Source: Thiopseudomonas acetoxidans
GTDB lineage: Bacteria > Pseudomonadota > Gammaproteobacteria > Pseudomonadales > Pseudomonadaceae
Assembly (NCBI RefSeq): GCF_030362935.1
Contig: NZ_JAUCDY010000013.1
Span: 9,370 to 73,369, forward strand
Reading direction: 5' to 3'
Length of the DNA stretch: 64,000 bases
The position numbers and the translations under genes are program-made. Each line of letters begins with the position of its first letter. The first letter of the stretch is position 1. The notes under the pieces were generated by a model, which saw only the letters and a program-made list of their open reading frames with translations, did not search any database and was not told the DNA's origin. Below, piece after piece: positions 8,727-17,459 of the stretch.

Positions 8727-8756
8727 AAGCAATAAGAAAATAAGCAATAAGAAAAT
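8727..8756 (+). repeat. perfect 15-bp tandem duplication just before a start codon
   Basis: The 15-mer AAGCAATAAGAAAAT occurs twice back to back (8727-8741 and 8742-8756), ending 6 bases before the ATG of the lipoprotein gene. It occupies the ribosome-binding region, where only a weak AAGAAAAT is available, so copy number could change translation. Confidence 0.8.
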
Positions 8757-8762
8757 ACGTTG

Positions 8763-9824
8763 ATGAAACTAACCAGTTTTTTACGCTTCAGCGCTTTGAT
8801 GGTTGGACTTAGTCTAAATGCAGGCTGTGGCGTGATTATCAAAGATCCGATTTATCATTCAGTTACTCGCAGCACTAAAAAAGAGAAATTAAACAACGAG
8901 CTGCGTAGTTATCAAGTGAGCTGGCTGGCGCAAGCATTGCTAAAACCCGAAACACGAGGTGCAGTGGCGCGCAACTTGGTCGAGAACGCACCAGATATTG
9001 CAGCAGCTGGCGGTTTTAGTTTGGCTGATGCGGCTGATGTATCAATAGCGGCGCAAATGGTTACCGATTTAGCTGTGGGACAGCTAGGTTCAGGATTGGG
9101 TGGTAGTGTTGGTAATACGCTTTTTCTTGGAGGCGTTGCGCTCTCCATGCTTGCTGGTGATGGAAGTCTTAAAGTAACAAGTGTGGTGTTATTGCCTGAG
9201 GAGTTAAACGGCGAAGTTTTAGACTCAGCCGAACTAGCCAAAGCCGCCGCACAGCAATTAATTGTAGAACGCTATGCAACTGCCGCAACAAAATTTGGCT
9301 ATAGCTTTACCTGTGAGTACGCGTGCACTGCTTTCCCTTCCGCTTATCGCATGCAGCGCCAGCCTGAAGCAGATACTTCAGCTTTTCTCTATGCAGCTGA
9401 TGATGTTGCTTTTTATTTCGCTGATTTCGAGGTAATTGCACCCGAGCAAACGCAAGCAGTAGATTCATTAGCAGCAGGCTTCAATGTTGCTTGGCGCAGT
9501 CATTTCAATAATGATGCGAGGATTGATATGCTGCAAAATCCGCTGATAGACGAACAGGGTAATATTGAAATTGAAATGAACGATAAGAAGATCGCAGGCT
9601 GGACGTTTTATGGCGATAAGAGGTTTTTTCAAACGGATTTTGGTCGGGATTTTCTACGTGAAGTATATAAAACGCCTTATATGCTCTACGGCACCGCTAA
9701 CGATTATCCACGGGTTGCCTATTATGATGGTGAGGTTTATCAGTATATTCTCAACGGTATTCCTGATGCCTTTGACAGAGTGGTTTTACCTTTTCAGCCG
9801 CTTGAGCAAAAAAACCGCCAATAA
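8763..9824 (+). CDS. predicted lipoprotein of unknown function
   Basis: A 353-residue protein with a classic lipoprotein signal: a basic start, a hydrophobic stretch and the lipobox LNAGC at about residues 20-24. ATG at 8763 is chosen over an overlapping TTG at 8760. The mature part has an Ala/Gly-rich segment at about 80-130 (ADAADVSIAAQMV ... GSGLGGSVGN), an ACTAF region with nearby Cys residues around 185, and a mixed C-terminal domain ending in a Phe/Tyr-rich stretch. I do not recognise the family. A second lipoprotein gene follows after about 365 bases. Confidence 0.75.
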   Translation: MKLTSFLRFSALMVGLSLNAGCGVIIKDPIYHSVTRSTKKEKLNNELRSYQVSWLAQALLKPETRGAVARNLVENAPDIAAAGGFSLADAADVSIAAQMVTDLAVGQLGSGLGGSVGNTLFLGGVALSMLAGDGSLKVTSVVLLPEELNGEVLDSAELAKAAAQQLIVERYATAATKFGYSFTCEYACTAFPSAYRMQRQPEADTSAFLYAADDVAFYFADFEVIAPEQTQAVDSLAAGFNVAWRSHFNNDARIDMLQNPLIDEQGNIEIEMNDKKIAGWTFYGDKRFFQTDFGRDFLREVYKTPYMLYGTANDYPRVAYYDGEVYQYILNGIPDAFDRVVLPFQPLEQKNRQ

Positions 9825-10189
9825 AAAACGTTTTAATGGATTACGACCTTATTACCCCGTGCTGCGCAAGAACCTAAGCAGAAAAAATTAATGCTTCACA
9901 CCAAGAGACGCAGCAATTAATGCCTGTTTAATCATAGCTTTGCAGCTTCTTGCAAAGCCGTTCACACTTTGTGTCAACCAGGCTGGTACAAACCTAGCTC
10001 CGGTTGTTAAAAACCAAGCAGAATTACCTAAATCCTAGTAGCGTTTTGTCGCTGGAAAAAATCTAGAAATAATGTATGGTATCGATTTGCTATCACCCTA
10101 AGGTGGTGGAAAATCGCTTCTTTACGTGCATTTTCAAAGCATATCAAAGCAGCAGGCATAACTTTAAACTAGAAAAATAAGGAAAAAAG
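9825..10189 (+). other. 365-bp intergenic region with no gene
   Basis: AT-rich spacer between two lipoprotein genes. An overlapping frame runs from 9610 to 9891 but is a shadow of the upstream gene. A weak promoter-like arrangement (TTGTCG near 10046 and TAATGT about 17 bases later) points to the next gene. I see no terminator with a T-run and no structured RNA. Confidence 0.45.
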
Positions 10190-10810
10190 ATGAAAAGCTA
10201 CATCAGAATTTTACTGGTTGGGATATTTAGCGTTTATCTTGTGGGTTGTTCCAGCTTGAAAACAGTAGAGCAGACCGCACCGAAGATAAGTGTTCAAAAA
10301 AACGCAGAGCCACTGGTTATCGCTGTGTTGGATCAGCGCCCTTATGTTCTTAATAAGGACAAATCACCAGCGTTTGAAGGCCTTATACGCAGTGGCTTTG
10401 GCATTCCGTACAGCTACAATACCGCTACGCGTGAGCCAATGAGTTTATATCTGGGTAAGCGTCTTACGCACGGCTTTAAAACCGCTGGGATAACTGCTGA
10501 ACTTTATCCCACCAGCTTGGACGTAACCAAAGGCGTTTTGCTGGAAAAACTCAGCCAGAACGGTGAGAAATCCTTGGTCGTCTCGTTTTCCGAGTGGAAA
10601 TATGACCATCACGCCTTTGCTAAGTCGGCCTTTTACGACACAGATATCATCATTCTTGATAACGAGGGGAATACCCTAGTAAACAAAAACTTTGCTGGCA
10701 AAGATGCTATCCCTTCAGGCGTCATAGCTAACGCCATGCAGGAAGTGTACAAGGCACGGTTCGAAGCGATTTTCGCTGACAATGAAGTGCGCCAAGCACT
10801 TGAGCATTAA
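10190..10810 (+). CDS. predicted lipoprotein of unknown function
   Basis: A 206-residue protein with a signal peptide and the lipobox LVGCSS (Cys at about residue 20). The mature domain starts with a VIAVLDQRPYVLN strand, includes YLGKRLTHGFKTAGI and SLVVSFSEWKYDHH, and ends with an amphipathic helix. This layout resembles periplasmic lipoprotein domains that carry a conserved beta-strand/DxRP opening, but I cannot name the family. A good AAGGAAAAAAG site precedes the ATG. It is followed by a minus-strand gene, so it is probably monocistronic. Confidence 0.78.
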   Translation: MKSYIRILLVGIFSVYLVGCSSLKTVEQTAPKISVQKNAEPLVIAVLDQRPYVLNKDKSPAFEGLIRSGFGIPYSYNTATREPMSLYLGKRLTHGFKTAGITAELYPTSLDVTKGVLLEKLSQNGEKSLVVSFSEWKYDHHAFAKSAFYDTDIIILDNEGNTLVNKNFAGKDAIPSGVIANAMQEVYKARFEAIFADNEVRQALEH

Positions 10811-10938
10811 TTAGCTGGCCCAGTTGTGTTGAGTGGTCTAGTGCTGCTCAACACAATGCGTGCAAAATGAGACAGCCTGTCTAAGCTGTTGCATCCTTAA
10901 GTACCACTGCCGCTTTTGCACAAAATCTCTGTGCTTTT

Positions 10939-11478
10939 TCAACGGCTAAGATAAAAACCAAAACGCCGCACGCAAACATCAACATCGAATGCTTGACCAA
11001 TGGCCACCACAGCCACGCTGCGGATGTTCATAGGCTGCAACTCTGCATCGGTACGGTGCGCGTGCAGTTGGTCGTAGGGCACGATGAAACGTGTCCATTG
11101 TGGTTCCACTGGCAGAGTGCAGCGAAAAGATTGCCAAGGGCGGGTCAGCTGGGTGGTTTTTACGTGCAGGTTGTAATCCTGTGCGTTGCCGTAGAGCTCG
11201 ATAAACACGCCTTGGTAATCAGCGCGCAACCAGTCCGGTTCAATCTCTAGCCGCATTTGCACGAAGCCGCCGTTGTTATCCAAACAGGTGCGGCCCACTA
11301 AACAGCTACAGCTCGCATTCTGACGCACATCTTGAAGCACGGACGCACTGGACACACCGCCCATAACCTGATCGCTAATCCCGCGCCAAGATGTAGGCTG
11401 AGTTTGGCTGGCGCGATACAGCTCCACCAGCTGCTCTTCACGGACGGCAGGGCCTTGGATGTTGAAAGTGTCGTTCAT
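10939..11478 (-). CDS. CIA30-family protein (complex I intermediate-associated protein 30 domain)
   Basis: A 179-residue protein with the CIA30 pattern: W-x-x-ISDQVMGGVSSAS near residue 32, NNGGFVQMRLEIE near 70, then GVFIELYGNAQDYNLHVKT, FIVPYDQL and a C-terminal VRRFGFYL strand. The domain is a galactose-binding-like beta-sandwich, named from a mitochondrial complex I assembly factor; its bacterial role is unknown. The length fits single-domain bacterial members. The gene faces the preceding lipoprotein gene, and its 5' side abuts the start of the duplicated radD segment at 11539. Confidence 0.85.
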   Translation of the reverse strand: MNDTFNIQGPAVREEQLVELYRASQTQPTSWRGISDQVMGGVSSASVLQDVRQNASCSCLVGRTCLDNNGGFVQMRLEIEPDWLRADYQGVFIELYGNAQDYNLHVKTTQLTRPWQSFRCTLPVEPQWTRFIVPYDQLHAHRTDAELQPMNIRSVAVVAIGQAFDVDVCVRRFGFYLSR

Positions 11479-11538
11479 ACGCTGGAAGCCCTCTTGGTGC
11501 GCAGGTAAATATTCCGGCCATTCTAGTCAGCTAAAACG

Positions 11539-12062
11539 CCAGAACAGGTTTATTCACAGGCTAGCAGGTCGGGGGATTTGTTAGTATGGCTTTTTCCAGT
11601 TGAGTCAGATTAAGCACTGCCACATGAATACGTCTTTTACCCTACGGCCTTATCAGCAAGAAGCTGTGGATGCCACGCTTAAACACTTTCGTACGTCCGA
11701 TGAGTCGGCGGTGATTGTGTTGCCTACCGGTGCGGGTAAAAGCCTGGTGATTGCCGAATTGGCCCGGCTGGCACGGCGTAAAATTTTGGTGGTCACCCAC
11801 GTGAAAGAGCTGGTGGAGCAAAACCACGCCAAATACCAAAGCTATGGGGTTGAGGGCGGTATTTTCTCGGCGGGGTTAAACCGTAAAGACAGCCATCATC
11901 AAGTGACCTTTGCCAGTGTGCAATCGGTGGCGGCGAATTTGGATCAGTTTCACGATGAATACTCACTGATGATTATTGATGAGTGTCATCGCGTCAGTGG
12001 CGAGGAGGACAGCCAGTATCAACGCATTATCCAGCAGTTGCGCCAACAAAACACGGGCTTAA
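11539..12062 (+). repeat. 524-bp direct repeat, copy 1 (5' part of radD)
   Basis: This stretch is repeated in the same orientation at 25264-25787 with the same length and only two differences that I found (A/G near 11602, C/T near 11764). It covers 85 bp of upstream DNA and the first ~440 bp of radD coding sequence. It ends exactly at the left inverted repeat of the IS5-family element. The near-identity implies a recent duplication or ongoing gene conversion. Confidence 0.93.
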
Positions 12063-12073
12063 GGAACCGCTGA
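11624..12073 (+). pseudogene. radD: truncated radD copy (N-terminal 146 codons only)
   Basis: The frame matches the intact RadD at 25349 from its ATG through the Walker A (PTGAGKS) and DECHR box, up to NTGL. It then runs into IS DNA and stops at 12071-12073, leaving four foreign residues. Helicase motifs III-VI and the zinc-finger C-terminus are absent, so it cannot be a functional helicase; a short ATP-binding peptide could still be made. The upstream sequence is shared with the intact gene, so any radD promoter inside the repeat is duplicated too. Confidence 0.92.
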
Positions 12074-13272
12074 ACAAATTCGCTCAAGCGAGCGAATTTA
12101 TCAATTTTACAAATCAGCTCTGAAAATCGAGCGTCAGAGTCATAAAAACATCTATTTTTGAACGGTTTTACCCGTTTTTGCTGCTTTTCCGGGCAGCATC
12201 CCGGGTTTTAGGCGGATTTATCCCGCCAACGGCATAAATCGCTCCGACCAAAACAAGTTCGCCAAAGCAAACAGGCTATACAGCTGGGCGGTATTTTTCG
12301 CCAGACCACGGTAGCGCGTCTTGCGATGGCCAAAGTGCACCTTGACCCAATAAAACGGATGCTCAACCTTGGCGCGAATCTGGCTCTTTAACTGCTCGAT
12401 TTTCTCGACCAGCCGACCTTTCTCCGTACCGCTTTCACGCAGCTTGCGACGCTTGCCATGACGCATGGCAATCACTCAGTCTACCTTTTTGCCCTTGTTC
12501 TCTTCTCGTTCCCCAGCGCCCTGATACCCTGAGTCACCATAGACCTCCTGCTCCTCGCCATGCAGCAAGGCATGCGCCTGGGTTACATCGTGAGTATTGG
12601 CAGGCGTAGTCACCATCGTATGCACCAGGCCGCAGGCCGCATCAACGCCGATGTGGGCTTTCATGCCCAAGTAATACTGGTTACCTTTCTTGGCGTGACG
12701 CATTTCAGGGTCACGGCTTTTGCTTTCGTTTTTGATAGAAGGCGGCGCAGAAATGATGGTGGCATCAACGACCGTGCCTTCCTTCAGGTATAGCCCTTGA
12801 GTCGCCAGCTGGTAATTGACTGCAGCAAAAATTTGCCGGGTCAGATTGTGAGTTTCCAACAGTCGCCGAAAGCGCAATAAGGTGGTTGCATCCGGCACGG
12901 CATCACGCCCAAGGTCGATGCCCATAAAGAGCTGAATCGCCGCGCTGTCATAGACTGCATCCTCCGTGCCTTCATCGGAAAATCCCATCACCTGTTGCAG
13001 GATGTACATGCGCAGCATCCGGGAAAGCCCCATGGCTGGGCGACCTTGTTTGCCGTCTGTTTTGGGATAGTGCGGCTCAATCACCGCCTCCAGAACAGCC
13101 CAAGGCGCCAGGCTTTCCAGATCGGCCAACAGGCGATCACGACGGGTTTGCTTCTTTTTGCTGGCGAACTCGGCGTCGGCGAAGGTGATTTGCATGGGTA
13201 CGGGCTCAGTGTTGACGAATTAGGCTATTTTACCAAGATATACGCTGGGGATGGGGTTTGTTCAGCGCCTCC
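12063..13272 (-). mobile_element. IS5-family insertion sequence, about 1.21 kb
   Basis: The ends are imperfect inverted repeats: left GGAACCGCTGAACAAATTC from 12063 and right (minus strand) GGAGGCGCTGAACAAACCC ending at 13272, sharing GGA..CGCTGAACAAA. A subterminal hairpin AATTCGCT/AGCGAATT lies near 12078-12100. The single transposase gene reads right to left. Flanking tetranucleotides are TTAA on the left and TTAG on the right. Both fit the YTAR target preference of this group, but they are not identical, so no clean target duplication exists. That argues for a rearrangement after insertion. Confidence 0.88.
12218..13195 (-). pseudogene. IS5-family transposase interrupted by one nonsense codon
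   Basis: Two open stretches (13195-12476 and 12475-12218) are in the same frame and separated only by a TGA at 12476-12478, exactly where related transposases continue, probably with Trp (TGG to TGA). Joined, they give about 325 residues, the family length. DDE residues are visible: D in VVDATIIS, D in YGDSGYQGA, and E in RAKVEHPFYW; the last lies after the stop. The truncated 239-residue product would lack the catalytic Glu, so this copy should be inactive unless the stop is read through. Confidence 0.9.
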
Positions 13273-13400
13273 TTAGGCAGCTCAATGCCTAGGCGTTGCT
13301 CAACGCTCAGGAGAAAGTGAGGGTAGACGTATAAAATACCAAACGGGGCAACCAGTAAATAAAGTAGCGTATCGAGCGTATTCAGTAGTTTTTTGAACAT
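13273..13400 (-). pseudogene. 5' part of a small membrane-protein gene cut by the IS5 right end
   Basis: From an ATG at 13400, preceded by an AAGG site, the frame encodes about 43 residues (MFKKLLNTLDTLLYLLVAP...) with one hydrophobic segment and a downstream EQRLGIELPK. It then enters the insertion sequence and reads foreign codons to a stop at 13230. The native C-terminus is missing. An upstream in-frame start at 13490 is less likely. I do not recognise the protein. Confidence 0.55.
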
Positions 13401-13769
13401 GAGCAGCCTTTTAATGCGCAGGGCTAAATGAGTGCACAGCGATAATAAGCAAGCGCCGTACAACAGCCAAGCACTCTGTAAATGAGGCAATTATACAGCT
13501 TTAAACGGGCTTTTCTGTTAAGCGGTTAAGAAGGCTCTGCTTGGCCGCTCGAGAGGGACCCTATAGCATGCTGCCCCTATAAGAACTTTGATTCGAACGT
13601 TCGCCCAATCCGCTTGGGTTAAGGCAAAATAGGAGCAAAGTCACTGCAAACACCTAGATCTTAGGGTATGCTGCTTGGCTGATTTTTTAGTGAACAGGGG
13701 CGCTAGAGGCCGCAATAAACCTCTGGCCCGCAGTGGCCACACAAACACCCATTACTTTAAAGGACGTGC
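13401..13769 (+). promoter_or_regulatory. upstream region of the SMC operon, with palindromes
   Basis: This region holds no clear gene. A perfect 10-bp palindrome CGAACGTTCG is at 13594-13603, immediately followed by a hairpin CCCAA-TCCGC-TTGGG at 13604-13618. Close to the operon start are further small inverted repeats, AGAGG/CCTCT and GGCC/GGCC, around 13707-13737. AAAGGA before 13770 is the ribosome binding site. These could be operator sites for a repressor that is not encoded nearby; I cannot assign a known regulator. Confidence 0.4.
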
Positions 13770-16700
13770 ATGGCAAAGCTAGTCAAAATAATCATGATCC
13801 ACGGTCATATGCCCGGTGTGGTGGAGTTAGACTTGGACGGTCACACCAATATCTGTGGCAGTAACGCCTCAGGCAAAACCACCTTACAGCGAATGATTCC
13901 AGTGTTTTATGGCGAGCTGCCAAACAGGGTGGTGCCGCGGACCCGGCTTAGCTTCGATGCCTATTACCTGCCGCACAAAAACAGCTATGTGATTTATGAA
14001 TACGAGCGCCCGCGCAATGGCTTAGCCCAAGTAGTGCTGAGCAAGCGTGCCGATGGCGTGGATTATCGTTTTGTGGATGCGCCTTATCAACCCGAGCAGT
14101 ATTTACTTGAGCACGAAGGTGGCGTACTGGCGCGTGAGTATCAAGACTGGGCTAATGACATGCGTCATCGCGGGATTGATATCTCAGCAAAAATTTCCAG
14201 CACCACTGAATATCGCAGCATTATCCTCAACGACATCAAGAACGATCGCAGCAATCGCAGTGAAAGTCTCAGGCATCGCCAGCTGGCCTCGCGTTATAGC
14301 TTGTCACCGGATAAACATAGCTTGCGCCATATCGAAAAACTGGTGTCTGCGGTGCATGCTAAAGAAGGCAAAATGGACACGCTAAAAAGCATGCTGGCGG
14401 CGATTCTCGAAGAGGACGGCTATCAGCGCCCAGCTAATACCATGACCGGCGATAAAATCCGCAGCTGGCTAACGGATATGAAACAGTTTATGAAAATGGA
14501 TACGCTGCATCAGTCCTTAGAGGAAATTGAGCGTATCAGTGGTGAGCGTGCGGCGCACCTCGCCACCCTGTGGCAGCTAAAAAAATTACTTGAAACGGAT
14601 AACGGCGCGCAGCGTCAGTGCCGAGCAGATACCGAGCAGGCCATTCAAGCACTCAAGCGTGCCATTGCGGCAGCAGCGGATGATTACAGGCAGCGCCGTG
14701 GTGAACTGATTGATACCAAGAGCGATGCCGGCAGCGCGTTACAAAGCAGCCAACAGCATTTAGATAATGCGCAGCGTCAGTATGATCGCTACCGCGATGC
14801 GGATATTGAGCGGGTGGGGCGTGAGTTAACACGCTTACCGGAGCGTCGTAGTGAGCTGCAAGGACTTGAGCAGCATTATCGCCTCATGATGGAGGCGCAT
14901 CAGGGCGCTGAGCGGGAGCTGCAGGAACACCGACTGCAGCTCACAGAGCAGTTAAAGCGCGCCAGTGATCAGTTGCAGGCGCAGATTAATGACAAAAATA
15001 CGGAACAAAAACGTATTCATGCCGCCGAGCTTGATGCCACCAAGGACATGAACCAGCAGCTGCAGCAAGCCCAAGAAAAGGTGCGCACCCACTACCAGCA
15101 AGAGCTGACCCAATTGCAAACTGAGCTCGCAGGCAAGCGAGCGCAACACGGGTTGTCGATGCTTAATGCAGAGGAAATGGAGCAGATGCGGCTGGTTGAG
15201 TTGCGTGTCGACAACGCACAGCAACAGCTTGAGCAGCACCGACAGCAGCTCAGCACGCAACAAGGCGTGTTAGCCAATGCCCAGCAGCAGCGCGAACAGG
15301 CGGCAGCGAGCCTCACCAGTGCCCGCAGCGCCGCGGCTCAGGGTCAACAGCGCATTGAACAGCTGGAACAACAGCTCCAACCCAGCGCAGGCAGTTTGCG
15401 TCAGTTTTTAACGCAGCATGTCGAGCACTGGCAGTATAGTTTTGGTCGAGTGCTGGCTGAGCCCTTATTGCAGCGCACTGATCTGGAGCCACAGTTGCAG
15501 CAGGAACAGCAGGACACAGTGTTTGGTGTACAGCTAGACTTACACGCCGTTGAGTTGCCCGAGCATGCCCTAACCGATGAGCACGTGCGTGAGCAACTTG
15601 AGCAGGTTATAGAGCAGTGGCAGCGACAGCGACAGCAGTCTGAGCTGGCGGAAAAAGCCTTGGCGAAAGCCGTGGCAGACGTCAAACAACAGCAAGAGGC
15701 CTTGGAGTTGGCGCACCAGCAGCATCGTCGGCTCGAAAGCGATGTGAGTTATGCACGTGATCACCGTCAGCGGCTCCTGCATGAGCAAGCCCAGCTTGAT
15801 GCCGCGCGCCAAGCGGCCGTCCGCGAGCGTATTCAACAGCTGCAAGCCCAGCTTGAACACGTTGAGCATCAGCGCCAAGCCAACTTAACTGCCGTTGACA
15901 GCGAGTATCAGGAACGCGCCCTAGAGCTGACTGCAGAGTACCAAGAACAGCAGCAAATTCTGCAAGATGCTATTGATGAACTGCACAGCGAGCGTGAGCG
16001 TATCGAAGCCAACACCAAAGAGCGACTCCAAGAGCTTGAGCGGGCTTTTAGTGCCAAGCTAGCCGAACAAGGCGTGGATGAGCATACCTTGCAGCAGCTA
16101 AAGCAAACGATCAGCGGCGAGCAGGAGCACATTCGCCAGATAGAAGCCCAGCGCGATGCCTACACTGAGTATCAGCAGTTTATGCAGGTCACCTGGCAGC
16201 GCTTGCGCCCACAATGGTTGGCGACTGAGCAGCAGGCAAAGCAGGAGTTACGTGAGGCTGAAACCGCCCTAGAGCGCCACGAAGCGGACTATAAAAATAC
16301 GCAGCGCAGCCGGCATGCGCAGCTGACTCAGCTCAACGAGCGGTTAGACAAAGCCGAACAGCATGTGCAAGTTCTCAAAGGTTTGCTGGCGCGGATGGAG
16401 GAGCTGCCCATGGCTCTTGAACCCGCGCAGGCGATGACCGGACTCGAACAGGGCGATGTGAGCGAACGCAGTGCGCGCGCCTATGAGCTGCTGGAGGAAA
16501 AACACAGGTTGGACAAGGCGCTTGAAACTGGGATTCATACCCTAGAGACTGACATTCGCAAAGACTCTGAACAGCAATTTGTCACCTTTATGGAAGCCTC
16601 CTTTGCCAAGCTTGAACCGGCGCCGGATATGCAGGCGCGGGTCAATGTCTTAAAAGACATCATCGATGTGCTAGAAGGCAAGCAGCAGCAAACCATCGAG

Positions 16701-17459
16701 CAAGGCAAAACCATCGGTGCGCAGCTGTTTAAGTTTTTTACGGTGTTTAATGACATTCACAAGCGCGTTAGCGACTACAGCCGTCGCCTCACCCAGGCCG
16801 TGGGTGATGAGCTCAACCTAGAAGGCATTGATAAAGCCGAAGTGAAAATAAGCTCAACCATTGACGAGTTGGGCTTTTGGCAGCCGCTAAAAGAGATGAC
16901 CTACCATTACCAGCAGTGGCAAAGCTCTGGTGAACCCTTGCCTACCAATGACTACCTAGAGCATTTAAGCGATGTCGCCAGTTTGCTGAAAACCCATCAG
17001 GAGTACAGCATTGAATCGCTGCTAAAACTGCAGCTCAACCTGATTGAAAACGGTGAGCCGGTCATTATTCGTAACGACCGCCAGTTAACCGACTCCTCAA
17101 GTAACGGCATGGCGTATTTGATTTTATGTAAGTTTTTACTTGCCTTTACCCGCCTGCTGCGCCCTGCTGACGCGGGTGTGACGCTGCACTGGCCCATTGA
17201 TGAGCTGGGTACTTTGGCGTATCACAACGTGGAAAAGCTCTTTATCGCCTGCAGCCAAAATGACATTGATATTCTCGGTGCGTTTCCAAATGCCGAGTCC
17301 GATGTGCTGCAGCTGTTTAAGCATAAATACCTGATTGAACCCCACGCCGAGCTGCCCAACAAAGGCCAGCTTAAACGCATTAAGCCGCGGGTGTCTGAGT
17401 TGACCCAAAAGCTACAGCAATTACAGCGCAACGTCCGCACACCGGAGGTGCAAGCATGA
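13770..17459 (+). CDS. SMC/MukB-like ATPase of a Wadjet/MksBEF-type operon (JetC/MksB analogue)
   Basis: A 1229-residue condensin-like ATPase. The N-terminal head has a Walker A at residues 30-38 (GSNASGKTT). About 300-1000 is dominated by Gln/Glu/Arg-rich heptad coiled coil with a break (hinge-like) region near the middle. The C-terminal head has the ABC signature SSSNGM at 1109-1114 and the Walker B WPIDELG near 1141-1147. Both head halves and the long arms fit MukB, MksB or JetC rather than RecN or SbcC. It is the first of four overlapping genes; the next begins inside its stop (ATGA). By analogy it would extrude DNA loops using ATP as part of a plasmid-sensing complex. It may belong to the DUF3584-type ATP-binding proteins, which a profile search would settle. 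Confidence 0.85.
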   Translation: MAKLVKIIMIHGHMPGVVELDLDGHTNICGSNASGKTTLQRMIPVFYGELPNRVVPRTRLSFDAYYLPHKNSYVIYEYERPRNGLAQVVLSKRADGVDYRFVDAPYQPEQYLLEHEGGVLAREYQDWANDMRHRGIDISAKISSTTEYRSIILNDIKNDRSNRSESLRHRQLASRYSLSPDKHSLRHIEKLVSAVHAKEGKMDTLKSMLAAILEEDGYQRPANTMTGDKIRSWLTDMKQFMKMDTLHQSLEEIERISGERAAHLATLWQLKKLLETDNGAQRQCRADTEQAIQALKRAIAAAADDYRQRRGELIDTKSDAGSALQSSQQHLDNAQRQYDRYRDADIERVGRELTRLPERRSELQGLEQHYRLMMEAHQGAERELQEHRLQLTEQLKRASDQLQAQINDKNTEQKRIHAAELDATKDMNQQLQQAQEKVRTHYQQELTQLQTELAGKRAQHGLSMLNAEEMEQMRLVELRVDNAQQQLEQHRQQLSTQQGVLANAQQQREQAAASLTSARSAAAQGQQRIEQLEQQLQPSAGSLRQFLTQHVEHWQYSFGRVLAEPLLQRTDLEPQLQQEQQDTVFGVQLDLHAVELPEHALTDEHVREQLEQVIEQWQRQRQQSELAEKALAKAVADVKQQQEALELAHQQHRRLESDVSYARDHRQRLLHEQAQLDAARQAAVRERIQQLQAQLEHVEHQRQANLTAVDSEYQERALELTAEYQEQQQILQDAIDELHSERERIEANTKERLQELERAFSAKLAEQGVDEHTLQQLKQTISGEQEHIRQIEAQRDAYTEYQQFMQVTWQRLRPQWLATEQQAKQELREAETALERHEADYKNTQRSRHAQLTQLNERLDKAEQHVQVLKGLLARMEELPMALEPAQAMTGLEQGDVSERSARAYELLEEKHRLDKALETGIHTLETDIRKDSEQQFVTFMEASFAKLEPAPDMQARVNVLKDIIDVLEGKQQQTIEQGKTIGAQLFKFFTVFNDIHKRVSDYSRRLTQAVGDELNLEGIDKAEVKISSTIDELGFWQPLKEMTYHYQQWQSSGEPLPTNDYLEHLSDVASLLKTHQEYSIESLLKLQLNLIENGEPVIIRNDRQLTDSSSNGMAYLILCKFLLAFTRLLRPADAGVTLHWPIDELGTLAYHNVEKLFIACSQNDIDILGAFPNAESDVLQLFKHKYLIEPHAELPNKGQLKRIKPRVSELTQKLQQLQRNVRTPEVQA

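Noticed and set aside
11600..12073. A separate 157-residue helicase gene
   Set aside because: It is the duplicated 5' end of radD cut by an IS, lacks most helicase motifs and ends in IS-derived codons.
13594..13603. LexA-type operator upstream of the SMC operon
   Set aside because: CGAACGTTCG lacks the 4-base spacer of the Gram-positive LexA box and does not match the gamma-proteobacterial CTGT-N8-ACAG form.
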